Shown here: positions 1 to 7,683 of the stretch, one piece after another
Position numbering within the stretch: position 1 is the first letter of the stretch
Layout of the letters: every line of letters begins with the position of its first letter
From: an uncultured Gammaproteobacteria bacterium
Lineage (GTDB): Bacteria > Pseudomonadota > Gammaproteobacteria > Xanthomonadales > Xanthomonadaceae
DNA: 35,661 nt
Direction of reading: 5' to 3'
NCBI GenBank assembly: GCA_903942465.1
Contig: CAJAPA010000118.1
Location: 1 to 35,661, forward strand
Made by a program: the position numbers and the translations under genes
Notes under the pieces: model-generated
What the model saw: only the letters and a program-made list of their open reading frames with translations
What the model was told of the DNA's origin: nothing
Databases searched by the model: none

Positions 1-1
1 C

Positions 2-427
2 GCCAGCTTCGCCCGCCGCCACAAGAAGCGCAAACTCAAATCTGAAATCAACGTGGTTCCCTACATCGACGTGATGCTGGTGCTGCTGATCATCTTCATG
101 GTGACCGCGCCATTGTTGAACCTGGGTGTCGATATCGACCTGCCGAAATCGAATGCCAAATCCATCGAACAGAAGCAGGAACCGATCGTGGTGGTGGTCG
201 ATGCCGCCGGCAGCTACACCCTGAAGATGCAGGATCTGCCGCAGCAGAAAGTCGATGCCGCGGTACTGGCCGCGAAAGTCTCGGCCTTCGTCAAGAACAA
301 CCCGGACGTGGCGGTGTTCGTTGCCGGCGACCGTTCGGCCAGCTATGACACGGTGTATCAGGCCATGGTCCTGCTGCAGCAGGCCGGTGTCGAGAAAGTC
401 GGCCTGATGAGCAACTCGGCCGACTGA
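2..427 (+). CDS. tolR: TolR, biopolymer transport protein (5' truncated by window edge)
   Basis: Open frame from base 2 (ASFARRHKKRKLKSEINVVPYIDVMLVLLIIFMVTAPLL), typical ExbD/TolR N-terminus and TM helix; directly upstream of tolA. Confidence 0.93.
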   Translation, partial: ASFARRHKKRKLKSEINVVPYIDVMLVLLIIFMVTAPLLNLGVDIDLPKSNAKSIEQKQEPIVVVVDAAGSYTLKMQDLPQQKVDAAVLAAKVSAFVKNNPDVAVFVAGDRSASYDTVYQAMVLLQQAGVEKVGLMSNSAD

Positions 428-430
428 GCG

Positions 431-1315
431 ATGGCGCAGCTTCCGCAGCAGAATTGGCAGGCATTGCTTTACACCGTGGCGCTGCACGCCGGCTTCATCG
501 GGCTGGTCTGGCTGGCGTCGGTCTGGGTCTTTCCGCAACAGGAACAGGCTAGTCAGGGCGAGCCGGTTGCCGCGACGCTGTCGATTTCCGCCGAAGACAT
601 GGCGCGTGCGAAAAAAGCGATCCGGGCTGCGGAATTGGCCAGTGCCAGCCAAGTGCAGCCAAAGCCGGAGCCGCGGCCGCAGACCAGTACCGAACCCCTG
701 CAGGAGACCGCGCAGGACTGGGTCGACCGGCCTGACCAGACCGTACAGGAAGAAATCAACCGAAACGCGCTGCTGCCCAGCGATGCGCTTGCGGAACAGA
801 AACTGAAACAGAAGCAGGGCCAGGTTGAATTGACCGACGACATCAAGAAAGACACGACCGAGGAAAACCGCCAGCGCCTTATCAAACAGCAGTTGGCCGA
901 GGTCAAACGGCAGCGAGCGCTGCTTCAGGAAGAAATCGAGGCCCAGAAGCTCGACGCGCTGGCAGCCGGCGCCGGGGGCACTGCGGCCGGGAAGTCGCCT
1001 GAACGTGCATCCGGAGGCGGCGGTAACGCGACCTCGGCAACCGCCAAGTACCTTTCCGCCATCAATGCCACTGCCCGCGCGAACTGGAATACCGTCCAGA
1101 TTCCGCAACAGACCCGTTGCCAGGTCGAGTTCACCCAGATCCGCGGCGGCGAAGTGATCGATGTGGCCTTCCGGACCTGCGCTTTGGATGCCCAGGGCCG
1201 TGAGTCGATTGAGCGCGCCCTGTACAAGACCCCGATGCCTTACGCTGGCTTTGAAAGCGTATTTCAGCGTAAAGTAAGTCTAACTTTCTGTTATCCCGAT
1301 GAGGTCTGCCAATGA
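431..1315 (+). CDS. tolA: TolA, cell envelope integrity protein
   Basis: N-terminal TM segment, charged Ala/Gln/Lys/Glu-rich central region, C-terminal TolA/TonB-like domain; between tolR and tolB. Confidence 0.88.
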   Translation: MAQLPQQNWQALLYTVALHAGFIGLVWLASVWVFPQQEQASQGEPVAATLSISAEDMARAKKAIRAAELASASQVQPKPEPRPQTSTEPLQETAQDWVDRPDQTVQEEINRNALLPSDALAEQKLKQKQGQVELTDDIKKDTTEENRQRLIKQQLAEVKRQRALLQEEIEAQKLDALAAGAGGTAAGKSPERASGGGGNATSATAKYLSAINATARANWNTVQIPQQTRCQVEFTQIRGGEVIDVAFRTCALDAQGRESIERALYKTPMPYAGFESVFQRKVSLTFCYPDEVCQ

Positions 1316-2616
1316 GAAAAATCCTGATGACCTGCCTGCTGGCCTGGCTTCCCTTGCAGGCGATGGCGCAGGCGCTGGATGCGGGCGTGGTGGTCGGTAA
1401 CGAATCGGCCCTGTCGATTGCCATCGTGCCGATGCCCTATCAGGGTTCCCGCACCGCACCGGCGCACGAGGTCGCCAAGGTCATCCGTGATGATCTGAAC
1501 CAATCCGGTCAGTTCAAATCGCTGGAAGAAGCGGCCATTACCGAAAAGCCCCTGCGCGGCGCCGATGTCCGCTTCGCCGAATGGAAGAAGCTGAAGCAGG
1601 ATTTCCTGGTGGTCGGGCGCATTGTCGATGGCGCCGATGGCAATTTCAGCATCCAATACGAATTGATGGATGTCGCCAAGCAGCAGTCGCTGCTGTCGCT
1701 GAGCATGCCGGCACGCGCCAGCAACGTGCGCCGCGCCGCGCACCAGGTTGCTGACCAGATCTATGAAAAAATTCTCGGTGTGCGCGGTGCTTTCGACACC
1801 CGCATTGCTTACGTCACCGCCACCGGTCTTGGCCAGGGCATCGAATACCGGCTGATGGTCGCCGATTCCGACGGTTTCAATCCGCAGACGCTGGTACGTT
1901 CGCGCGAGCCGCTGCTGTCACCGGCCTGGAGTCCGGACGGCAAGCGCATCGCGTATGTCAGCTTCCAGAAGGGCAGTTCCGCGGTTTACATCGTCGAGCT
2001 CGCCACCGGCGTCGGCGCGACCGACCCGGTGTCCAGCGCCAAGGGCATCAATGGCGCTCCGGCATTTTCACCGGATGGAACCAAACTGGCGTTGACCCTG
2101 TCGAAGTCCGGTAATCCGGAAATCTACATCATGGACATCGCCAGCCGCTCGCTGAAACAGGTCACCACCCACTTCGGCATCGACACTGAAGCGGTCTGGA
2201 TGCCGGACGGCCAGTCCCTGCTGTTTACCTCCGACCGTGGCGGCAAGCCCCAGATTTATCAGGTTTCCGCCAGCGGCGGCGAAGCCAAACGCGTCAGCTT
2301 CTCGGGCGAGTACAATGCACGTGCCACGGTGTCGTTTGACGGCAAGAAGATCGCCATGGCCCAAGGCGCCGGCAATGTCTACCGAATCGCCGTGCTCGAC
2401 CGCAGTTTCGGCGGCAGCGGGCGCTGGCAGACCATTTCGCCGGGCAATCTGGACGAGTCCCCAAGTTTCGCCCCGAATGCCAGCATGATTCTGTATGCCA
2501 CCAAGCAGGGACGCCGCGGCGTGCTTTACGCGGTATCGGCTGACGGCCGTGTGCGCCAACGACTGGTGCTGTCCGATGGCGATGTCCGCGAGCCGGCCTG
2601 GTCGCCCTACCGTTGA
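1312..2616 (+). CDS. tolB: TolB, Tol-Pal system beta-propeller protein
   Basis: Signal peptide, TolB N-domain, repeated SPDGKRIAYVS / SPDGTKLALTLSKSGNPEIYIMD propeller motifs; 4-bp ATGA overlap with tolA. Confidence 0.97.
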   Translation: MRKILMTCLLAWLPLQAMAQALDAGVVVGNESALSIAIVPMPYQGSRTAPAHEVAKVIRDDLNQSGQFKSLEEAAITEKPLRGADVRFAEWKKLKQDFLVVGRIVDGADGNFSIQYELMDVAKQQSLLSLSMPARASNVRRAAHQVADQIYEKILGVRGAFDTRIAYVTATGLGQGIEYRLMVADSDGFNPQTLVRSREPLLSPAWSPDGKRIAYVSFQKGSSAVYIVELATGVGATDPVSSAKGINGAPAFSPDGTKLALTLSKSGNPEIYIMDIASRSLKQVTTHFGIDTEAVWMPDGQSLLFTSDRGGKPQIYQVSASGGEAKRVSFSGEYNARATVSFDGKKIAMAQGAGNVYRIAVLDRSFGGSGRWQTISPGNLDESPSFAPNASMILYATKQGRRGVLYAVSADGRVRQRLVLSDGDVREPAWSPYR

Positions 2617-2653
2617 TTCCTGATTTCCCTTTCCGTGCCAACCCGAGGTTCCC

Positions 2654-3184
2654 ATGAAAACCCAAATGAAAATCGCCTTACTGTTGACAGTCGTATTGCT
2701 GTCGGCCTGTAACAAAAAGGTCAAGGAAGAAACCGTCGATCCCAATGCCGGAAGTGACACTTCCGGACAAACCAACCCCGGTGACCAAGGCAGTGCCATC
2801 GTCGAAGAAGGCGCATTCGGGCCGTCCGATCTGGACAGCAATACCTGTCTGCGCCAGCGCGTGGTTTATTTCGACTACGACCAGGACATGCTGAAGCCGG
2901 AATACCAGGCCATCGTTGCCTGCCACGCCAAGTATCTGCGCGACCGTCCTGCGGCCCGCATGCGTCTGGAAGGGCATGCGGATGAGCGCGGTACCCGGGA
3001 ATACAACATGGCACTCGGCGAGCGCCGCGGTAACGGCGTCAATGCCGCGTTCAGTGCCAATGCCGCCGATACCGGCCGCATTGAAGTGGTCAGCTCCGGC
3101 GAAGAACGTCCGGTCTGTCTCGACAGCGACGAATCCTGCTGGTCGCAGAACCGCCGCGTTGAAATCAGCTACAGCGTGAAGTAA
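2654..3184 (+). CDS. pal: Pal, peptidoglycan-associated lipoprotein
   Basis: Lipobox (LLSAC), OmpA-like domain with VYFDYDQDMLKPEY and LEGHADERGTREYNMALGERR. Confidence 0.97.
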   Translation: MKTQMKIALLLTVVLLSACNKKVKEETVDPNAGSDTSGQTNPGDQGSAIVEEGAFGPSDLDSNTCLRQRVVYFDYDQDMLKPEYQAIVACHAKYLRDRPAARMRLEGHADERGTREYNMALGERRGNGVNAAFSANAADTGRIEVVSSGEERPVCLDSDESCWSQNRRVEISYSVK

Positions 3185-3187
3185 GAC

Positions 3188-3949
3188 ATGCGCCTGTCTT
3201 TCGCCCTGTTGTTTTTGTTGGCCGCCGTGCCGGCACAGGCGCAGCGCACCAGCCTGGCCGACCGTGTTTCGGCCCTGGAAAGCCAGGCGGCGACGCAGAC
3301 CCAGGGTGCCGGCCAGGCCAATATGGAGCTGCTCAACCGCACAACGCAGATGCAGGATGAAATCCGCGCACTGCGGGCCATCATCGAGCAGTTGCAGAAC
3401 GATCTGGAACAGGCGCGTCAGCGCAACCGCGAGCAATACATCGATATGGATTCACGGGTCAGTGCCCTGGAGGGCGGCAACGCCAAACCGGCCTCTGCCG
3501 CACCCGTACCCGTAGCCGCAGCCGTCAAACCGGTACCGCCGGCCAAACCCGCACCGGCTGCGGCCGGTGAAAACGCCGTCTATCAAGCCGCCTACAACAG
3601 CCTGATCAAGCAGGGTGATGCGGTCACCGCCGCCGGCCAGTTCCAGAGCTTTCTGCAGACCTATCCGGACAGCCGTCTGGCGCCCAATGCCTGGTACTGG
3701 CTGGGTGAAAGTTATTACGCCACGGCCAGTTACGAGTTGGCGCTGAAGAGCTTCGGCATTCTGCTTGAACGCTTCTCCGATTCCGGAAAAGCCCCGGATG
3801 CCCTGCTGAAATCGGCGTACTGCCACCTCGAGCTGAAAAACACGGCGCAGGGCAAACAGCAGCTGGAGCGCGTGATCGCGCTGTATCCGGAGCATCCGGT
3901 GGCCGACATGGCGCGTAGCCGTCTGCGCGGGTTGAGCCTTGGCCAGTGA
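3188..3949 (+). CDS. cpoB: CpoB (YbgF), cell division coordinator / TPR protein
   Basis: Signal peptide, coiled coil, Pro/Ala linker, C-terminal TPRs (YQAAYNSLIKQGD...PNAWYWLGESYY); position after pal. Confidence 0.94.
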   Translation: MRLSFALLFLLAAVPAQAQRTSLADRVSALESQAATQTQGAGQANMELLNRTTQMQDEIRALRAIIEQLQNDLEQARQRNREQYIDMDSRVSALEGGNAKPASAAPVPVAAAVKPVPPAKPAPAAAGENAVYQAAYNSLIKQGDAVTAAGQFQSFLQTYPDSRLAPNAWYWLGESYYATASYELALKSFGILLERFSDSGKAPDALLKSAYCHLELKNTAQGKQQLERVIALYPEHPVADMARSRLRGLSLGQ

Positions 3950-4607
3950 TTCCAAGGCCGGTAACGCGCCGCGCCTGAAATTGACGGAGATCTTCCTGTC
4001 GCTGCAGGGGGAAGCACGCAGTGTCGGGCTGCCGACGGTATTCGTGCGTTTGACCGGATGTCCGCTGCGCTGCACATACTGCGACACTGCTTATGCCTTT
4101 TACGGCGGCGAGTGGTCGGATATCGATGACATCGTGGCCAAGGTCGCTGCTTTCGGCGTACCGAATGTGTGCGTCACCGGCGGCGAGCCGCTGGCCCAGA
4201 AACGCTGCATCCTGCTTTTGGATGCCTTGGTGTCCGCCGGATTTTCGGTGTCGCTGGAAACCTCCGGCGCCATCGATATCAGCCCGGTCGATACCCGTGT
4301 TTCCCGCGTGGTCGACATCAAGACCCCGGATTCCGGCGAGTCCGGCCAGAACCTGTGGAGCAACATCGCGCAGCTGACGCCGCACGACCAGCTCAAATTC
4401 GTCATCTGCTCACGTGCCGATTACGAGTGGGCCAAGGCCGAACTGGCTGCGCGTCGGCTGAATGAATGCTGTGAGGTTCTGTTCTCCCCCAGTTACACCC
4501 AGGTCACGCCACGGGAGCTGGCCGACTGGATCGTCGCCGACCGCCTGCCGGTGCGTTTCCAGATGCAATTGCACAAACAACTGTGGGGCGAGGAGCAGGG
4601 GCGATGA
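3939..4607 (+). CDS. queE: QueE, 7-carboxy-7-deazaguanine synthase
   Basis: Radical SAM motif ([16 protein letters not shown]), FLSLQGE start, [14 protein letters not shown] start overlaps the end of cpoB. Confidence 0.94.
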   Translation: MASDSKAGNAPRLKLTEIFLSLQGEARSVGLPTVFVRLTGCPLRCTYCDTAYAFYGGEWSDIDDIVAKVAAFGVPNVCVTGGEPLAQKRCILLLDALVSAGFSVSLETSGAIDISPVDTRVSRVVDIKTPDSGESGQNLWSNIAQLTPHDQLKFVICSRADYEWAKAELAARRLNECCEVLFSPSYTQVTPRELADWIVADRLPVRFQMQLHKQLWGEEQGR

Positions 4608-5275
4608 AAAGGGCGGTGGTACTGGTTTCGGGCGGCATGGATTCGGCGGTCACGCTGGCCATTGCACGCGCCGAAGGCTTCGAATGTTTTGCCCTCAGCG
4701 TCAATTACGGCCAGAGGCACGAATCGGAGCTGCAGGCCGCGGACCGGGTCTGTGCCATGCTCGGCGCCGCCGCCCACAAAGAGGTCCGGGTCGATCTGCG
4801 CAGCTTCGGCGGTTCGGCGCTGACCGCCGATATCGCGGTACCCGAATCGCCGACCAGCGGCATTCCGGTCACCTATGTGCCGGCCCGCAATACCATCATG
4901 CTGTCGGTGGCCCTGTCCTGGGCCGAGGTGTTGGGTGCCCATGACGTCTTCTGCGGCGTCAATGCCGTGGATTACTCCGGCTACCCCGACTGCCGCCCCG
5001 AATACATCAAGGCCTTCGAAATCATGGCCAATCTGGCTACGCAAGCCGGTGTAGAGGGCAAAACCCTGCGGATCCGGACGCCGATCATCGCGCTCAGCAA
5101 GGCCGATATCGTGCGCGAGGGACTGCGTCTCGGCGTGGATTTTTCCCAGACGGTGTCCTGCTACCAGGCCGATCCGGCCGGTCTGGCCTGCGGCAAATGC
5201 GATGCCTGCAGGCTGCGTGCTGAAGGTTTCCTGTCTGCAGGCGTGCCGGACAGCACCCGGTATGTGGCACATTGA
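4604..5275 (+). CDS. queC: QueC, 7-cyano-7-deazaguanine synthase
   Basis: [23 protein letters not shown]-loop, C-terminal Cys cluster ([17 protein letters not shown]); ATGA overlap with queE. Confidence 0.96.
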   Translation: MKRAVVLVSGGMDSAVTLAIARAEGFECFALSVNYGQRHESELQAADRVCAMLGAAAHKEVRVDLRSFGGSALTADIAVPESPTSGIPVTYVPARNTIMLSVALSWAEVLGAHDVFCGVNAVDYSGYPDCRPEYIKAFEIMANLATQAGVEGKTLRIRTPIIALSKADIVREGLRLGVDFSQTVSCYQADPAGLACGKCDACRLRAEGFLSAGVPDSTRYVAH

Positions 5276-5287
5276 AACCATTTTAGT

Positions 5288-5293
5288 TATAAT
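5288..5293 (+). promoter_or_regulatory. candidate -10 element (TATAAT) for the tRNA-Lys pair
   Basis: Perfect TATAAT about 16 bp upstream of the first tRNA; no good -35 at 17 bp (TGGCAC). Confidence 0.5.
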
Positions 5294-5308
5294 GAGCGTC
5301 CGTTCGAT

Positions 5309-5384
5309 GGGTCGTTAGCTCAGTCGGTAGAGCAGAAGACTTTTAATCTTTTGGTCGAAGGTTCGAATCCTTCACGACCCACCA
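5309..5384 (+). tRNA. tRNA-Lys (anticodon UUU), CCA encoded
   Basis: GGGTCGT/ACGACCC acceptor stem, GAAGA-CTTTTAA-TCTTT anticodon arm, GAAGG-TTCGAAT-CCTTC T arm, CCA end; 76 nt. Confidence 0.97.
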
Positions 5385-5401
5385 TTTCGGACGACGCTGA
5401 C

Positions 5402-5477
5402 GGGTCGTTAGCTCAGCTGGTAGAGCAGAAGACTCTTAATCTTTTGGTCGAAGGTTCGAATCCTTCACGACCCACCA
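5402..5477 (+). tRNA. tRNA-Lys (anticodon CUU), CCA encoded
   Basis: Same fold as the preceding tRNA; anticodon loop CTCTTAA gives CUU; 76 nt. Confidence 0.96.
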
Positions 5478-5486
5478 TTAATAAAG

Positions 5487-5508
5487 CACCGCATGCCGGT
5501 GTTTTTTT
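5487..5508 (+). terminator. rho-independent terminator after the tRNA pair
   Basis: CACCG-CATGC-CGGTG hairpin followed by TTTTTTT. Confidence 0.85.
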
Positions 5509-5580
5509 GTTTTTGGTCTGAAGTCATCTTCTTAGAACCCTCCATTAGCGGCGAATCATGTGACAGAGGCTAGGCCCATG

Positions 5581-5643
5581 TTCACGCCGTGTGAAGTTGC
5601 CAATGCCTTTGGCACCGATAGTCGCCAAAAATGTTGTTTTGGC
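5581..5643. promoter_or_regulatory. cluster of three inverted repeats upstream of the S9 peptidase gene
   Basis: TTCAC-N5-GTGAA (5581-5595), TGCCAA-N5-TTGGCA (5598-5614), GCCAAAA-N6-TTTTGGC (5624-5643). Confidence 0.5.
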
Positions 5644-5694
5644 CCTAAATTGCCTTTAAAGTAGTGGCTTCATTCCGCATTCAGGAAAACGACA

Positions 5695-7626
5695 ATGGTA
5701 TTCAAACGCATTTTCATGGCCGTGCTGATGCTTGCGGCGGCGCAACCGGCGCTGTCGCAGCCCGTTCCGGTTGAGGATTTCTGGAAGCGCTCGAGTTTCC
5801 GTGAAGTCAAGATTTCTCCCGATGGCCGTTATCTGGCAGCGACCGTGCCGTTTGAGAAGTTGACCGCGCTGGTCGTAATGGATCTGGCCAGCAAGCAAGT
5901 CACCGGTTCGTTTAAACCTCAAGAGAAGGCCTATATCGGTGAATTCTACTGGGTCAGCAACAATCGCCTGCTGTTCACCTCCTCGGTTCGTGAGGGCGCC
6001 AATGCCCGTCCGTCCTGGACCGGCGCCTGGTACGCCATGAATGCCGACGGATCGAATATCGGTACGGCCTATGGCCGTGGCTATTATGCGCAGATTCTCG
6101 ATACGCTCAAGGACGACGATAAATTCGTTCTGGTGCAGTACGCCTCGGATACCGGATCCAGCACTTACGGTCGCATGAACGTTGAAAACGGCGATATCCG
6201 ACCCACCTTCAAAAAACCGCCGAAAGAAGGTTACGGCCAGTTCGTGAGCGACAACGCCGCCAAGGTACGTCTTTTCATCAATGCCAAGTCCTACAAGGAA
6301 TCAAAGGTTTATGTCCGTGCCAGCGAAGAAGCCGAATGGGTCGTGATTCATGACCAGAAAGCCACCGAGCAGGATTTCGAGTTCAAGGCTTTCTCTGCCG
6401 ATAACGAACTGCTGTATTACACACTGAGCCAGAAATCCGGTCCAAATGCGGTATTCACCTACAATTTCAAGAACGGCGAGAAGAAGCAGATTGCCCGCGA
6501 CGACAATGTCGACCCGGGTGTGCTGATGTCGTCCCCGGTCGACGACAGCGTCTATGCCATCCGCTATGAAGATGGGTTTCCCCGTTACGAATTCATCGAC
6601 AAATCTAATCCTTTCGCACGCAACCTGATCAAGCTTCAGGCATCCTTCCCGGACACTGATGTATACCCCGTATCCGCAACCAGGGATGGCAATAAAATCA
6701 TCTATGTGGTCGAGTCCGATAACGTGCCCGGCGAGTTTTATCTGTTCGACAACACCACCCAGAAGGCTGAACATCTGGTGTCACGTGCTTCCTGGATTGA
6801 TTCGTCAAAGCTGTCGCTGATGGACCCGATGAAGCTCAAATCCCGTGATGGTCTCGACATTGAGGTGTTCGTGACCGTACCTAAGGGTTCATCCGGCAAA
6901 AATCTGCCGCTGATCGTGAATCCGCACGGGGGGCCATTCGGACCCTACGACAGCTGGGGCTATAACCCGGAAGTGCAGATGCTGGCCAGTCGCGGCTATG
7001 CCGTGATGCAGGTCAATTTCCGGGGCTCCGGTAACTACGGCAAGGAGTTCCGGGAAAAAGGCTACCGTCAGTGGGGTAAAACCATGCAGGACGACTTGAC
7101 CGATGCCACCCGCTGGGCGATTTCCCAGGGCATTGCCGACCCGACCCGCATCTGCATTTACGGCGCGAGTTACGGTGCCTATGCCGCGCTGATGGGTGCG
7201 GCCAAAGAGCCGGCGTTGTACCGCTGTGCGGTCGGCAATGTCGGCACCTATGATTTGCCGACCCAGCTGAATTATTCAACCAGCGGCGGCGGCGGTATGA
7301 ATCCGGCTAAGGCGTTCTTCGGCGATGTCGCTCAGGATGACGTGGCGAAGTTTTCGCCGGCTCGTCTTGCCGGCAACATCAAAATTCCGATCATGCTTTT
7401 CGCCGGCGAAAAGGACACCACCTGCCCGCCCGAGCAGAGTAAAATGATGTATACCGCGCTGCAAAACGTCGGCACCCCGGTCGAACTCAAGATTTATCCG
7501 GGTGAAGGTCACGGCAACGTACTCAAGGAGAATCAAATTGATTATGCCAACCGCCTGCTGGCCTTCTTCGAGAAGAACCTGAAGGAAGGTACGGTGACCG
7601 CCGGTCCGCTGAAACCGGTCAAGTAA
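5695..7626 (+). CDS. S9 family peptidase (prolyl oligopeptidase family), secreted/periplasmic
   Basis: Signal peptide; beta-propeller N-domain; alpha/beta hydrolase C-domain with nucleophile motif GASYGAY, HGGPFGPYDSWGYNPEVQMLASRGYAVMQVNFRGSGNYG, and YPGEGHG His motif. Confidence 0.93.
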   Translation: MVFKRIFMAVLMLAAAQPALSQPVPVEDFWKRSSFREVKISPDGRYLAATVPFEKLTALVVMDLASKQVTGSFKPQEKAYIGEFYWVSNNRLLFTSSVREGANARPSWTGAWYAMNADGSNIGTAYGRGYYAQILDTLKDDDKFVLVQYASDTGSSTYGRMNVENGDIRPTFKKPPKEGYGQFVSDNAAKVRLFINAKSYKESKVYVRASEEAEWVVIHDQKATEQDFEFKAFSADNELLYYTLSQKSGPNAVFTYNFKNGEKKQIARDDNVDPGVLMSSPVDDSVYAIRYEDGFPRYEFIDKSNPFARNLIKLQASFPDTDVYPVSATRDGNKIIYVVESDNVPGEFYLFDNTTQKAEHLVSRASWIDSSKLSLMDPMKLKSRDGLDIEVFVTVPKGSSGKNLPLIVNPHGGPFGPYDSWGYNPEVQMLASRGYAVMQVNFRGSGNYGKEFREKGYRQWGKTMQDDLTDATRWAISQGIADPTRICIYGASYGAYAALMGAAKEPALYRCAVGNVGTYDLPTQLNYSTSGGGGMNPAKAFFGDVAQDDVAKFSPARLAGNIKIPIMLFAGEKDTTCPPEQSKMMYTALQNVGTPVELKIYPGEGHGNVLKENQIDYANRLLAFFEKNLKEGTVTAGPLKPVK

Positions 7627-7630
7627 ACGA

Positions 7631-7655
7631 AACGGCGCCGCAAGGCGCCGTTTTT
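7631..7655 (+). terminator. rho-independent terminator after the S9 peptidase gene
   Basis: AACGGCGCC-GCAA-GGCGCCGTT perfect 9-bp stem followed by a T run. Confidence 0.92.
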
Positions 7656-7683
7656 CATCGGGGCAATCCGATAAAATGGCTTC

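Noticed and set aside
3481-3570. Repeat-like Pro/Ala/Val tract in cpoB
   Set aside because: A flexible linker between coiled coil and TPR domain is normal for CpoB; the nucleotide repeats are imperfect and follow the amino-acid composition.
5265-5280. TGGCAC...TTGAAA resembling a sigma-54 -24/-12 promoter upstream of the tRNAs
   Set aside because: The -12 half does not match TTGCA/T at the required spacing, while a TATAAT box is present at 5288-5293.
5402-5694. Possible mobile-element insertion at the tRNA-Lys 3' end
   Set aside because: No integrase gene and no repeated copy of the tRNA 3' end was seen downstream; the next gene is a single S9 peptidase followed by core genes.
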